From an uncultured Chryseobacterium sp. (GTDB lineage: Bacteria > Bacteroidota > Bacteroidia > Flavobacteriales > Weeksellaceae): DNA of 64,000 nucleotides. This document shows, piece after piece, positions 33,461 to 43,616 of this stretch (position 1 is its first letter; each line of letters starts with the position of its first letter). The stretch lies in the NCBI GenBank assembly GCA_913774355.1, contig CAJYGB010000038.1, positions 1 through 64,000 of the forward strand, in the 5' to 3' direction. The position numbers were made by a program, and so were the translations under genes. The notes beneath the pieces were generated by a model. It was not told where the DNA came from and ran no database searches. It was given only the letters and a program-made list of their open reading frames with translations.

Positions 33461-34825
33461 TCAATCCTGAAGGTATTCAGCATCCCATTCGTTGCCGTCG
33501 TCTCCTTTATGTCCGTCCAGTTTGATCACAAAACTTTTCGTAGGGAAATAAGGCGTTAAACGAATATCCAGCCATACCCGGTCTTTATTTACTTTGTCTT
33601 GTTCGAAACGGACGATCTTGAACTTTTCGATCAGCTTGTCCGGACCTTTGATCCCGTCAAGGAAGGTAACGATCTGTCTTCTCAGATCATCCTCATTCTT
33701 GGCATTCCAGTTTTCGAAAGCCCTTCTGTTCAGGAAATCAAGCAGTACTTTTGTCACATAATCGAATACACGAACTACGGAATAGGTTTGTAATCCAATA
33801 TTGTCTCCGGTAAATAAAGTTTTCGCGGAAAATGCCATAATTTTCCCATATTCGTTTACCATTGGTACCAAGCCCATTTTTTCAAGCTGGGAAATTTCAC
33901 TTTTCTTCAGCTCGAATTTTACAGCGTCTACTTCGTTGATATTCCCGTGTTTTTTTCCGGCGGCTACCTGAGACATGAGTGTTTTATGGATTTTTCCAGC
34001 TAATGAGGTGGAAGGCGGAAGCTCAACGTTTTCTTCTTCGCCTACTTCTTCGGCTTTTCCCCGGCCTACAAGCCAGTTGCACGTCATGATCACATTACTT
34101 CTGTGCAGTTCGCCACCCGTAAGGTTGGCAGAATGGAAAAGATCCACCACGTCGTCCGGCTTATCAAGGTTTGCGAAATCCGTAATCATCATGACTTTAT
34201 TCTCATTACAGATTTTGGCCCATTTTTCAACAACCTTATTGGAACCCAGGTATCCCGGAATCGCCAGGATCGAGTAATTATCCCTAAGATCCAGACGGTC
34301 GTAGTAGTTTTTGAATTCTTCTGCGACAGCATCTATGAATAATGGATTATCAAGGTCCGAAACCTGGTCCAGACTTGCATTTACAATGCTCACATTGTCT
34401 ACTTTATCCAGCTCCGTATTTTTATAGAACTGCGCCACCGTTCTATAGTTGGTCTCAAGCATACGAACGGAGTCCAATGTATTTTTTAAATTTAATTTTA
34501 GATTCTGGTCGGCAGCCTGGGCTTTTGCTTTGCAGGTATCTGCCATCTGATCTGCAGATTCGTTTCCTTCCAGCAGTTGTACCCAAAGGTTGATTTTCTG
34601 AAGAAGCTCTTTCCTTTCATCGGCTTTGTTGCTGTCGTTCAGGAAGATTTCCTTTCTGGCTTTCCTGGTAGGGTTCATATTGGCGATGCCGTCTACAACG
34701 GATTCTACAAAACCAAAGCCCCCTATTTTATTGAGTTCGGCAAGCGGATTACCTTTGGGTTGGCCCGCGTGTTGCTGCTGCCCCTGCTGTTGTTGGTTTT
34801 CAGCTGCCTGTAATTTACTGTCCAT
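33461..34825 (-). CDS. tssC: T6SS sheath large subunit TssC (T6SSiii type)
   Basis: 454 residues, usual length for TssC. The Gln-rich N-terminus is variable. The core contains the dominant sheath features, including FKNYYDRLDLRDNYSILAIPGYLG, a LVPMVNEYGKIMAFSAKTLF region and a C-terminal PYFPTKSFVIKLDGH strand. It polymerises with TssB into the contractile sheath. It follows tssB by 18 bases. No other T6SS gene is recognised in the window. Confidence 0.88.
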   Translation of the reverse strand: MDSKLQAAENQQQQGQQQHAGQPKGNPLAELNKIGGFGFVESVVDGIANMNPTRKARKEIFLNDSNKADERKELLQKINLWVQLLEGNESADQMADTCKAKAQAADQNLKLNLKNTLDSVRMLETNYRTVAQFYKNTELDKVDNVSIVNASLDQVSDLDNPLFIDAVAEEFKNYYDRLDLRDNYSILAIPGYLGSNKVVEKWAKICNENKVMMITDFANLDKPDDVVDLFHSANLTGGELHRSNVIMTCNWLVGRGKAEEVGEEENVELPPSTSLAGKIHKTLMSQVAAGKKHGNINEVDAVKFELKKSEISQLEKMGLVPMVNEYGKIMAFSAKTLFTGDNIGLQTYSVVRVFDYVTKVLLDFLNRRAFENWNAKNEDDLRRQIVTFLDGIKGPDKLIEKFKIVRFEQDKVNKDRVWLDIRLTPYFPTKSFVIKLDGHKGDDGNEWDAEYLQD

Positions 34826-34843
34826 GATTCATACGTCTTTAGG

Positions 34844-35290
34844 TTATTTTTCAAGTTCTTGGGCCACTTCTTTCAATACTTCCACAAATGCAGCCCTGGT
34901 CTGATCATTTTCCAGCATGTTCCGCAGAATTTTATTGGTTTTCAGCTGGCGTACGATTTTATTGTACTGCTCCTGCTCCATGCTGAGCTTCTGTAAGTAT
35001 TCCGATTTCTGAGTAAGATGTTTGGGAGTGAAGTCTGCAAGATTCCGGAACCGGAATTCTTCTTCTACGATATTACCGTCTTCCGTTTCGTGCTGAACCT
35101 GCACCGAAGGCTGGAAATGCCTGAAGACGTCTTCCACGGTTTTTAATCCTGTTACGATTTCAGGAACGTAAGATTCATCTGTTGTAAGCTGGCTCACTAT
35201 CAGCGATTTATTCTCCTGAATCTGCTGTATAGCTTCATTCGCGTCTACTTTTACCTCGTTTCCGCCAACGCCATAATTAAACATTGCCAT
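34844..35290 (-). CDS. tssB: T6SS sheath small subunit TssB (T6SSiii type)
   Basis: 148 residues from ATG 35288-35290 (MAMFNYGVGGNEVKV). The longer frame adds an unlikely basic leader. DESYVPEIVTGLKTVEDVFRHFQPSV and FRNLADFTPKHL are TssB family hallmarks, and the C-terminal helix matches the sheath-linking helix. Pairs with TssC downstream. Confidence 0.88.
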   Translation of the reverse strand: MAMFNYGVGGNEVKVDANEAIQQIQENKSLIVSQLTTDESYVPEIVTGLKTVEDVFRHFQPSVQVQHETEDGNIVEEEFRFRNLADFTPKHLTQKSEYLQKLSMEQEQYNKIVRQLKTNKILRNMLENDQTRAAFVEVLKEVAQELEK

Positions 35291-35494
35291 ATTATTGTTA
35301 TTTTGAGATTTCTTATTGTGGTGTTCATTGTTTTTATCAGCATCAAATAACTGACCAATCCAATGCTTAAATTTAAAAAAAAACTGTAACATAAAAAATT
35401 TTGTTAAGATTTTTTTGAAATATTATTCATCATAATAAGCATCAGTAAAAAACCGATATTTACGATATCACTAAACTAGAAAAAATTAAATAAA

Positions 35495-35520
35495 AAAACG
35501 CATCATTTCTGATACGTTTT
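35495..35520 (-). terminator. terminator of the first M13 peptidase gene
   Basis: AAAACGCATCA pairs with TGATACGTTTT around TTTC with one mismatch. The - strand has a T-run after the stem. Confidence 0.7.
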
Positions 35521-35546
35521 CATTTCTAACAATTTTCCGGCTTTTA

Positions 35547-37646
35547 TTACCAGATTTTTATCCTGTCCTGAGGTGCTTTGTACATTTTGTCGCCCGGCTT
35601 GATATCGAATGCCTTGATGAAAGAATCCTGGTTCACCAACGGCCCGAATGCCCGGAAAACACCCGGCGAATGCGGATCGGTTTTCACCTGGTTGGTCATA
35701 TACTGGTCGGTAGATTTTGTTCTCCATACGGTTGCCCAGCTCATAAAGAACCGCTGATCCTGAGTAAATCCGCTGATCGGTCCCGGATTGCCGTGGTCTT
35801 TCAGGTACATCTGAAGCGCATCGTAAGCAACGGCAACTCCTCCAAGATCCCCGATGTTTTCACCACTGGTGAATTTACCGTTCACAAAACTGCCCTTTAC
35901 CGGCTCGTAAGCACTGTACTGGGCTGCCAGCTGGGCTACTTTCGCATCAAAGTTTTTACGGTCGGTATCCGTCCACCAGTTGTTCAGGTTACCGTCTCCG
36001 TCGAATCTGGAACCGCTGTCATCGAAACCGTGAGAAATCTCGTGGCCGATTACTGCTCCGATTCCGCCGAAGTTTACCGCCGCATCAGCCTTCGGGTTGT
36101 AGAACGGAGGCTGAAGGATTGCCGCCGGGAAAACGATTTCGTTGTTCGATCCGTTGTAGTAAGCATTTACCGTCTGCGGCGTCATGCCCCATTCCGATTT
36201 ATCAACAGGTTTTCCTACTTTGTCGAGACTTCTCTGATACTGCCATGCGGAAACATTCTGTAAGTTGGAATATAAAGTTGCTCCTGCTTTCGGGGATTCC
36301 ACTTTTAATTGCGTATAATCTTTCCATTTGTCCGGATAAGCGATCTTCACGGTAAATTTCGATAATTTTTCCTGTGCTTTTACTTTAGTTTCCGGAGACA
36401 TCCAGTCCATATCGTTGATATGGGTTTTGAATGATTTTAAAATATAATCGATGTACGTCTCCATTTGCGCTTTGGCTTCAGGAGTAAAGTATTTTTCAAC
36501 ATACAGTTTTCCGAATGCTTCCCCTAAAACACCGTTTACCAGAGAAAGTCCTCTCTTGTTCATCGGACGCTGTTCTTTCTGCCCCTGAAGGTATTTGGAA
36601 TAGAAATCGAATCTGATCTGCTCCAGGTTCTCATCCAGGTTGCTTGCGTTTCCGTTAATCAGATGATATTTCAGATAATCTTTCAGCAACGGAAGGTTCT
36701 TCTGGGTAAGGAAAGAATCCATATTCTGGTAATATTTCAGCTCGCCTATGATTACTCGATCGGTATTTACCCCTGCTTCTTTTAAGTATTTCGGAAGGTT
36801 GATATTTTTTACGAGTGCCGGCAGTTCGGATACATTTTTAGGATTGTATCTTAAATTGGCATCCCTGTTCTGCTCAAGGGTCAGCAGGTAATTGGCCAGC
36901 TGTTTTTCGAAATCCACTACGTTTTTAGCAGCAGCATCCGCATTTTTATATCCGAGTACACCAAATAATCTTCCGACGTACGATTGATATTCTGCAAGGG
37001 TTTTGGTATTGGCTTCATTTACTTTCTGGTAGTAATCTCTTCCCAATCCAAGATCCGGACCGCCCAGATAAACCGCATTCATAGTAGAATTTTTCATATC
37101 GGCACTTACCCTCCATCCGTAAAAGGAGTTATCGCCCACTTTCGTAGCCTCCAGCAAGTATTTCTGAAGATCATTCAGGTTTTTAATGGCATCGATTTTT
37201 GCCAGGTCCCCTTTTATAGGGGCAAGACCTTCCGCATTTCTTTTTCCGGTATCCATAAATGAAGCATACAGGTTCTGGATTTTCTGGCCTTCTGAACCGG
37301 CAGGATAAGATTCTGATAGAATTTTATTTAAGATATCCAGGGAAGCGTCATCCACATTTTCCCTCAGGGCATTGAAAGATCCCCAACTCGCTTTATCGGA
37401 TGGAATCTGGGTGGTTTTCACCCAATTTCCGTTTACATAGCTGAAAAAATCATCCTGTGGACGTACTGCTTTATCCATATAGGCCAAATTCAGTCCTTCT
37501 TCTTTCACTTCTTCTTTTTTTACCGGATCCGCAGCCATTTCCTTTGTCATTTCCGGCTTCTGGGCATCCGCCGTCTTTGCCGTACCACACGAATTTAAGA
37601 ATACCAAGCCGGAAAAGGCAAGTATCCCGATATTTAGCTTTTTCAT
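35547..37646 (-). CDS. M13-family (neprilysin/PepO) metallopeptidase lipoprotein
   Basis: 699 residues. Lipobox LNSCG at about residue 20. M13 N-terminal lobe, then catalytic VIGHEISHGFDD (HEISH near residue 534) and downstream ENIGDLGG giving the third zinc ligand Glu. C-terminus ends KIW, as in its neighbour. Tethered to the envelope, it should cleave oligopeptides. Tandem paralogue of the gene at 37909. Confidence 0.94.
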   Translation of the reverse strand: MKKLNIGILAFSGLVFLNSCGTAKTADAQKPEMTKEMAADPVKKEEVKEEGLNLAYMDKAVRPQDDFFSYVNGNWVKTTQIPSDKASWGSFNALRENVDDASLDILNKILSESYPAGSEGQKIQNLYASFMDTGKRNAEGLAPIKGDLAKIDAIKNLNDLQKYLLEATKVGDNSFYGWRVSADMKNSTMNAVYLGGPDLGLGRDYYQKVNEANTKTLAEYQSYVGRLFGVLGYKNADAAAKNVVDFEKQLANYLLTLEQNRDANLRYNPKNVSELPALVKNINLPKYLKEAGVNTDRVIIGELKYYQNMDSFLTQKNLPLLKDYLKYHLINGNASNLDENLEQIRFDFYSKYLQGQKEQRPMNKRGLSLVNGVLGEAFGKLYVEKYFTPEAKAQMETYIDYILKSFKTHINDMDWMSPETKVKAQEKLSKFTVKIAYPDKWKDYTQLKVESPKAGATLYSNLQNVSAWQYQRSLDKVGKPVDKSEWGMTPQTVNAYYNGSNNEIVFPAAILQPPFYNPKADAAVNFGGIGAVIGHEISHGFDDSGSRFDGDGNLNNWWTDTDRKNFDAKVAQLAAQYSAYEPVKGSFVNGKFTSGENIGDLGGVAVAYDALQMYLKDHGNPGPISGFTQDQRFFMSWATVWRTKSTDQYMTNQVKTDPHSPGVFRAFGPLVNQDSFIKAFDIKPGDKMYKAPQDRIKIW

Positions 37647-37863
37647 TTAAATATATTTTGATTTACACAAACTTACCAAATATACAAATTTATTGCAATC
37701 TTGTACCGCTTATTCGTACCACAGAAAATGTAAGAGTCTGCTTAATTTTTAATTTAGAAGAGCTGTAAAAAGGTTTTGGCTAAAGCCGGATTTCCTCGAA
37801 TTTGAAAACAGGCTAAAGCTCGTTTCTATCGATAGAGTTGCAAGATACCAGGTTCTAAAAAAG

Positions 37864-37892
37864 AAAAACCGCTCATTACTGAACGGTTTTTT
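37864..37892 (-). terminator. terminator of the second M13 peptidase gene
   Basis: AAAACCGCTC pairs with GAACGGTTTT with one mismatch, and there is a T-run on the - strand side. Confidence 0.6.
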
Positions 37893-37908
37893 ATGATTTA
37901 AAGAAGGG

Positions 37909-39936
37909 CTACCAGATTTTGATTCGGTCTGCCGGCTTCTTATACAATTTATCGCCTTCTTTCACATCAAATGCTTTGTAGAAAGCATCAACGTTCGTTA
38001 AAGGTCCGAAGCTTCTGAAATACCCCGGAGAGTGCGGATCGGTTTTCACCTGATTTACCATATATTTTTCACTGGATAAAGTTCTCCAAACGGTTGCCCA
38101 GCTCAGGAAGAAACGCTGATCCTGGGTATATCCGCTGATTACTCCCGGATTCCCTTTATCTTTCAGATACATTTGCAACGCATCGTAAGCGATATTTACT
38201 CCACCTAAGTCGGCAATATTCTCACCGTTGGTGAAAGTTCCGTTAACGAAAGTTCCTTTTACCGGCTCGTATTTGTCGTATTGCGCAGCCAGCGCTTTGG
38301 TTGCTTTTTCGAAGTTGGCTTTGTCTTCCGGTGTCCACCAGTCTACCAGGTTTCCGTCTGCATCGAACTGTGCTCCGGAATCATCGAATCCGTGGCTCAT
38401 TTCGTGACCGATAACCGCTCCGATTCCTCCGAAGTTCACCGCAGCATCTGCTTTTGGGTTGAAGAACGGCGGCTGAAGGATGGCAGCCGGGAATACGATC
38501 TCATTGTTTACCGGGTTGTAGTAAGCATTTACCGTCTGTGGTGTCATTCCCCACTCTGATTTGTCTACCGGTTTTCCGATTTTCGCAAGGTCTTTGTTGT
38601 ACTGCCATTCCGTGATGTTCTGAAGGTTGGAATACAGGTTTCCTCCTTTGGATTCCGGAACGATGGTTAACTTTGAATAATCTTTCCACTTATCCGGATA
38701 AGCCACTTTTACCGTAAACTTATTCAGTTTCTGCATCGCTTTTTCTTTCGTAGTTGAAGACATCCACGCTAAATTATTGATGTGAACGGCAAAACTTTTC
38801 TTTAAGTAATCGATAAGTTCCACCATCTGCGCTTTCGCTTCTGCAGGGAAATATTTCTCAACATACAACTTTCCGAATGCTTCGCCCAAAGTTCCGTTGA
38901 TGAGCTCAAATCCTCTTTTGTTCAGCGCTCTCTGTTCCTGCTGCCCTCTCAGGTATTTACCGTAGAAAGCAAACCTCATATCCCCGATCTTTTCGCTTAA
39001 ATAAGAAGCACTGCCGTGGATCATGTGGAATTTCAGATAATCTTTGATTACAGGAAGATTCTGTGTATTAATAAATTTGTCCAGATTTTTATAATAGCCT
39101 AATTCTCCGATAATTACCTTATCCGACGTTACGCCAACTTTTTTAAGGTAACCCGGAAGGTCTACATTTTTCACCAGTGCAGAAAGTTCTGCCATGGTTT
39201 TAGGGTTATACTGAAGCGTATTGTCCCTGCTCTGTTCATTGGTAAGATACGTCTGTGCGATACTCTTTTCGTAATCAACAATCCCTTTTGCGGCTGTATC
39301 GGCATTTTTATATCCTAATTCTTTCAGCATGGAAGCCACATACTTTGTATATTCTGCCAATGCTTCGGTATTCTTTTCATTAACTTTCTGATAGTAGTCT
39401 CTTCCCAATCCTAAAGAAGCGTCTCCCAAATATACCGCGTTCATTTTAGAATCTTTAAGATCCGCATCCACACCCCATGCATAGAAATTATTTTCCCCTT
39501 CTTTCGTTACGGAAATTAAATAATTCTGAAGGTCATTCAGGTTTTTAATTGCATCAATTTTGTTAAGCGTTGCCTGGATCGGCTTGATCCCATCCGCATT
39601 TCTCTTGGACATATCCATATACGATGCGTAAAGGTCCTGGATCTTTTTGCCTTCTGTTCCGTCTGCAAACTTATCTTTTAAAAGAGAGTTAAGGATGGTC
39701 ATGGAATTATTGTCCGTATCCTCAGCCAGTTTGTTGAAACTTCCCCATGTCGGTTTATCAGAAGGAATTTTAGCCGTTTTCATCCAGGTACCGCTTACAT
39801 AGCTGTAAAAATCGTCCTGCGGACGTACCGATTTATCCATCAGACTAAGGTCCAGACCTTTATCTGTCGCCTGTGCGTTCACTGTCTGTGAACATATTCC
39901 TCCTAATAAAAGCAGAGAAAGCGTTAATTTTTTCAT
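37909..39936 (-). CDS. M13-family metallopeptidase, exported
   Basis: 675 residues with a cleavable signal (LLLLGGICSQTVNAQ) in place of the lipobox of its neighbour. Same catalytic motifs: VIGHEMSHGFDD near residue 509 and ENIADLGG. Highly similar to the peptidase at 35547 along the whole length, so a tandem duplication. Different N-termini suggest soluble periplasmic or secreted versus lipid-anchored localisation. Confidence 0.94.
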   Translation of the reverse strand: MKKLTLSLLLLGGICSQTVNAQATDKGLDLSLMDKSVRPQDDFYSYVSGTWMKTAKIPSDKPTWGSFNKLAEDTDNNSMTILNSLLKDKFADGTEGKKIQDLYASYMDMSKRNADGIKPIQATLNKIDAIKNLNDLQNYLISVTKEGENNFYAWGVDADLKDSKMNAVYLGDASLGLGRDYYQKVNEKNTEALAEYTKYVASMLKELGYKNADTAAKGIVDYEKSIAQTYLTNEQSRDNTLQYNPKTMAELSALVKNVDLPGYLKKVGVTSDKVIIGELGYYKNLDKFINTQNLPVIKDYLKFHMIHGSASYLSEKIGDMRFAFYGKYLRGQQEQRALNKRGFELINGTLGEAFGKLYVEKYFPAEAKAQMVELIDYLKKSFAVHINNLAWMSSTTKEKAMQKLNKFTVKVAYPDKWKDYSKLTIVPESKGGNLYSNLQNITEWQYNKDLAKIGKPVDKSEWGMTPQTVNAYYNPVNNEIVFPAAILQPPFFNPKADAAVNFGGIGAVIGHEMSHGFDDSGAQFDADGNLVDWWTPEDKANFEKATKALAAQYDKYEPVKGTFVNGTFTNGENIADLGGVNIAYDALQMYLKDKGNPGVISGYTQDQRFFLSWATVWRTLSSEKYMVNQVKTDPHSPGYFRSFGPLTNVDAFYKAFDVKEGDKLYKKPADRIKIW

Positions 39937-40131
39937 TATAATTACAATTTATACGATAAGTATATCTTTTTTTTTATTTGTTACTGTTCAGCGGAAACAA
40001 ATTTAACCAAATATTAAAAATCCATTTACAATTATCTTTTTAAATTTTCTATAGGTCCATATTGTTTCTTCGATAGTTATTTTTTTGTTAAAATTTTAAA
40101 TCATCTATTTGATAATCAAACCGAATGACAC

Positions 40132-43100
40132 TTACGAAGTCTGAATTTCCTTCACGTTCCCTGTTCTTTTCAGGAATCCCCAGGATTGCATTTCTCCTTT
40201 TAAAGCCCTTCTTAAACTTCGGAACAGGACAATGTACATCAGCCAGCGGTAACCGAACCTTTGCGGAATAACGTACAACAGGTTGACGAATTTCTCCCGC
40301 TGCATAATGAAGGCGATAAAAGCCAGCGAAGCATCTACCAGCAGGAAGATCAGATAATAGCTGAATATCTTGCCGCCATTTCCTGATAAAATCCCGAAGA
40401 ACATGATGAGGTCTGCCATCGGCGAGAAAAACGGAATGATATACTGGAAAAGCAAAATATTCGGCATGGCCCATAATCCAAGCCCTTTATATTTCGGATT
40501 CAGGAAGGTCTGCCTCTGTTTCCAGAACATCTGCATAATTCCGTAGGTCCATCTGAAACGCTGTTTTAAAAACTGCTTTACGCTTTCCGGGGCTTCCGTT
40601 ACGGCCACCGCTCGGTTTTCATTGGCCACGGTGTAGCCTTTTCTGAGAATTTTCACCGTGATGTCGCAATCTTCAGCCAGGGTGTCGGAAGAGTAACCGC
40701 CCACCTCTTCGATCGCCGATCTTTTAAAAGAACCGATAGCTCCCGGAATTACCGTGATGGCATTGATATAAGCATAGGCCAACCTGTCGAAATTCTGACT
40801 GGTGGTATATTCAATCGACTGCCATTTGGTAAGCCAGTTTACGGCATTTCCCACTTTTACGTTTCCTGCAACGGCAGCAATTTTCTCTTCCGGGCCTGCA
40901 TTTAAGAATCGGGCGATTAAATATTTCACGGCATCCTGCTCCAGTTTGGTATCGGCATCGATGCAGACTACATACTCCGCATCGGTTCTGGAAATCCCGA
41001 AATTAAGAGCCGTCGCTTTTCCGCCATTGGCTTTGGTAAATATTTTTAGTTTCGGGTGATCTGAAAATGCAGTTTTCGCTTTCTCATAGGTAGAGTCTTT
41101 GCTGCCGTCATCAACCATAATGACATCGAAATTCGGATAGGTCTGCTTTAACAGGTTTTTTAGGGAAGAAACGATATTCACCTCTTCATTATATGCGGGA
41201 ACGATGATGGAAACCTTCGGATAACTTTCCAGCACCGGGAATTCTCCCAGCTTTTTTTCTTTTTTCTTTTCTTTAAACGCCCAGTACAGCATGATGAATA
41301 ACCTGATAAGTCCCAACCCTATAAAAATTGTGAACAATGCTACAAGGAAATGACTGATTCCATAGATCACCGTTGCCAGCACCAGGTTAAGCTGCATCAC
41401 ATAGTACGCTCTGGTTTTAGGTACTTCCGGCATCAGTTCACTTCTTTTCTTGTGAAGGATGCTGGTAAGATTGGTAAAATGATATCCCTGTTTCTGCAGG
41501 GTCGGAATTAAAATTTTCAGTGCTTTTACGGTTTCTTCCCGAGTATCGCCACCCGCGTCGTGTAACAGGATGATATTTCCCCGTTCCGCTTTTACGCCGG
41601 CCATTACCCTTTTTACGATTTCATCGGCCTTAATGCCGGGCTGCCAGTCTTCAGGGTCGATATTTTCACCGATGTCGAGGTAATTCTGCTGTCTTGCCAA
41701 TGCCACGGGAATAATTTCCTCGGAAGTTGTTGGCTCAGAATCGGCGTTATATGGTGCCCGGAACAGGATGGTGCTGTGTCCGGTAATGCATTCGATAAGC
41801 AGCCTTGTAAGCTTCAGTTCGAGCAACGCCCTTTCGGGACTGACTTTTGCTACGTTTTCGTGGGTAAAGGTATGATTTCCGATTTCATGGCCTTCGCGGT
41901 AAATTCTTTTCACCAGCGGAAGGTTTTTTTCGGCATTTAATCCGACAAGGAAGAATGCAGCGGGAACGTGGTATTTGGAAAGAACATCCAACACCTGCGG
42001 CGTGTAGGTTTCATCCGGCCCGTCGTCAAAAGTAAGAACCAGCTCTTTCTGCGGAGCTCCGCCATATTTTTTCACTTCGTAAGAACTCGGATAGGTGATA
42101 TAATTTTCATCGGTTATGATTTTCTCTTTCGGATCGATTTCCAGGGCTATCTTTCCGTCATGCGGAGTGTTCAGAACATCCAATACTTCCCCGTCGCCGA
42201 TATAATCCACCATGGTTTGTCCTTTTACATTTTCCAGGACTTTTAAATTTAATTTTGAAAGCCCGGCAAACGTTAAGTCTTTATCGTAAAAATTCCAGAT
42301 CCGGCTGTCTTCGCTACCCAGCCTCCAGAGGGCAGTTCCGGCGAGCGGATATTCCGAGGAGAAACGCATGGTGTTGAAAATCGAAGCAGCATCGTTGAAA
42401 AATACGGTGTGGGTGTTATTCTTGGAATCGGTATAAGAATAATTCAGATTAAAAGTATTGTCATCGAAATTAATTGCCGCCTTACTGGCACTGGCTTTGG
42501 TGATCGCCTGCATGTAGGTCACGGAACTGTTGTCGTTTTTATCGGTACTCCAGTCGTAGCCATAAGCTCCCAGCCCCAGGATGATTTTTTCGGGTGAGGT
42601 TTTCTTTAATATTTTTCCGGTCTGTGCTTCGATCCATTTCTGTGAGGAAACAGGCCCGGCATCGCTGTCTGCGGAATATTCGTCGTAGGCCATCAATACA
42701 AAATAATCAACATACGGACTCAGTTTTTCAACATTGTAATCGTCGTTATCCGTCATGATGTCCATGGAAACCAGCAATTTATTCTGTTTAAACGTATCCG
42801 AAAGCTCTTTCATAAAAGCAATCAGGTTTTCTTCGGAATCCAGATTCATATCTTCAAAGTCGATATTGATGCCTTTGAAATGCAGTTTCTGGCATTCCAT
42901 TGTAAGCTTCCGGATCAGCTTTGTTCTTTTCAGAGGATCTTTCAGTACTTTCCCCAATCCTTCCGAATGGAATTCCTGATTAAAATTATTGCTGAGGATC
43001 GGCATGGTTGCTACGCCCGTCCTTCTTATTACTTTATATCCTTCCGGATCAACATTGGTTTTCAGGTCTCCTGTTTTAGGATCCAGAAAGAACCATTCCG

Positions 43101-43533
43101 GGAAGACCAGGTTGATATGCCGGATATTTCTTTTCAGGGACATCAGGGATTGCGGATCCCAGGCTACATAGAATGCAGAACGGATCCCGCCCGGAAATTG
43201 TGACCAGTTACGGTTCTGGTTTTTAAATCTTTCAGCTCTTGCCTTTCTGATCTTGGCAAGGTTGGTATGTATGGTTTTTTCGGAAATAAAGCTTCTGAAA
43301 CCTTTGTATTCTTTTGATATTTTATTTTCCTGAAGATAGGGTTTGCTGGCGGTGATCACCGCTTTGTAATCTTCCTTGAAAGGAATTTTCGGGCTTCTGC
43401 CGAATTTCATCATCAGACCCAGCGCCAGAAAAAGCAGCACAGCAACAAAGATAAAAATACGGCTTCCCCACTGCACATTCCTCCAACGCTTTTTGTTGTT
43501 GGTCTGAAAGATCTGTTTTGAATTTTCCACCAC
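40132..43533 (-). CDS. GH18 - polysaccharide deacetylase - GT2 fusion protein
   Basis: 1133 residues in three enzymatic modules. TM about 22-42; GH18-like domain about 95-440 with the chitinase motif KGINIDFED. NodB deacetylase domain about 490-670 with LTFDDGPDE, HEIGNHTFTHENV and RAPYN. TM about 700-730; GT2 domain about 765-1000 with DDGSKDST, DADTK, EDCD and QRFRW; then C-terminal TMs. The GT2 part looks processive (N-acetylglucosamine-type polymer synthesis). The other two domains would face the periplasm and trim or deacetylate the product. Known in Bacteroidota; polymer identity not determinable. Confidence 0.9.
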   Translation of the reverse strand: MVENSKQIFQTNNKKRWRNVQWGSRIFIFVAVLLFLALGLMMKFGRSPKIPFKEDYKAVITASKPYLQENKISKEYKGFRSFISEKTIHTNLAKIRKARAERFKNQNRNWSQFPGGIRSAFYVAWDPQSLMSLKRNIRHINLVFPEWFFLDPKTGDLKTNVDPEGYKVIRRTGVATMPILSNNFNQEFHSEGLGKVLKDPLKRTKLIRKLTMECQKLHFKGINIDFEDMNLDSEENLIAFMKELSDTFKQNKLLVSMDIMTDNDDYNVEKLSPYVDYFVLMAYDEYSADSDAGPVSSQKWIEAQTGKILKKTSPEKIILGLGAYGYDWSTDKNDNSSVTYMQAITKASASKAAINFDDNTFNLNYSYTDSKNNTHTVFFNDAASIFNTMRFSSEYPLAGTALWRLGSEDSRIWNFYDKDLTFAGLSKLNLKVLENVKGQTMVDYIGDGEVLDVLNTPHDGKIALEIDPKEKIITDENYITYPSSYEVKKYGGAPQKELVLTFDDGPDETYTPQVLDVLSKYHVPAAFFLVGLNAEKNLPLVKRIYREGHEIGNHTFTHENVAKVSPERALLELKLTRLLIECITGHSTILFRAPYNADSEPTTSEEIIPVALARQQNYLDIGENIDPEDWQPGIKADEIVKRVMAGVKAERGNIILLHDAGGDTREETVKALKILIPTLQKQGYHFTNLTSILHKKRSELMPEVPKTRAYYVMQLNLVLATVIYGISHFLVALFTIFIGLGLIRLFIMLYWAFKEKKKEKKLGEFPVLESYPKVSIIVPAYNEEVNIVSSLKNLLKQTYPNFDVIMVDDGSKDSTYEKAKTAFSDHPKLKIFTKANGGKATALNFGISRTDAEYVVCIDADTKLEQDAVKYLIARFLNAGPEEKIAAVAGNVKVGNAVNWLTKWQSIEYTTSQNFDRLAYAYINAITVIPGAIGSFKRSAIEEVGGYSSDTLAEDCDITVKILRKGYTVANENRAVAVTEAPESVKQFLKQRFRWTYGIMQMFWKQRQTFLNPKYKGLGLWAMPNILLFQYIIPFFSPMADLIMFFGILSGNGGKIFSYYLIFLLVDASLAFIAFIMQREKFVNLLYVIPQRFGYRWLMYIVLFRSLRRALKGEMQSWGFLKRTGNVKEIQTS

Positions 43534-43616
43534 TTAAACTTTTAGTTTTAAATTACAAAAGTCGTGAAATATCCGGTTATATTCAATTAAAAAAATATTA
43601 AAATCAAAATTTACTT

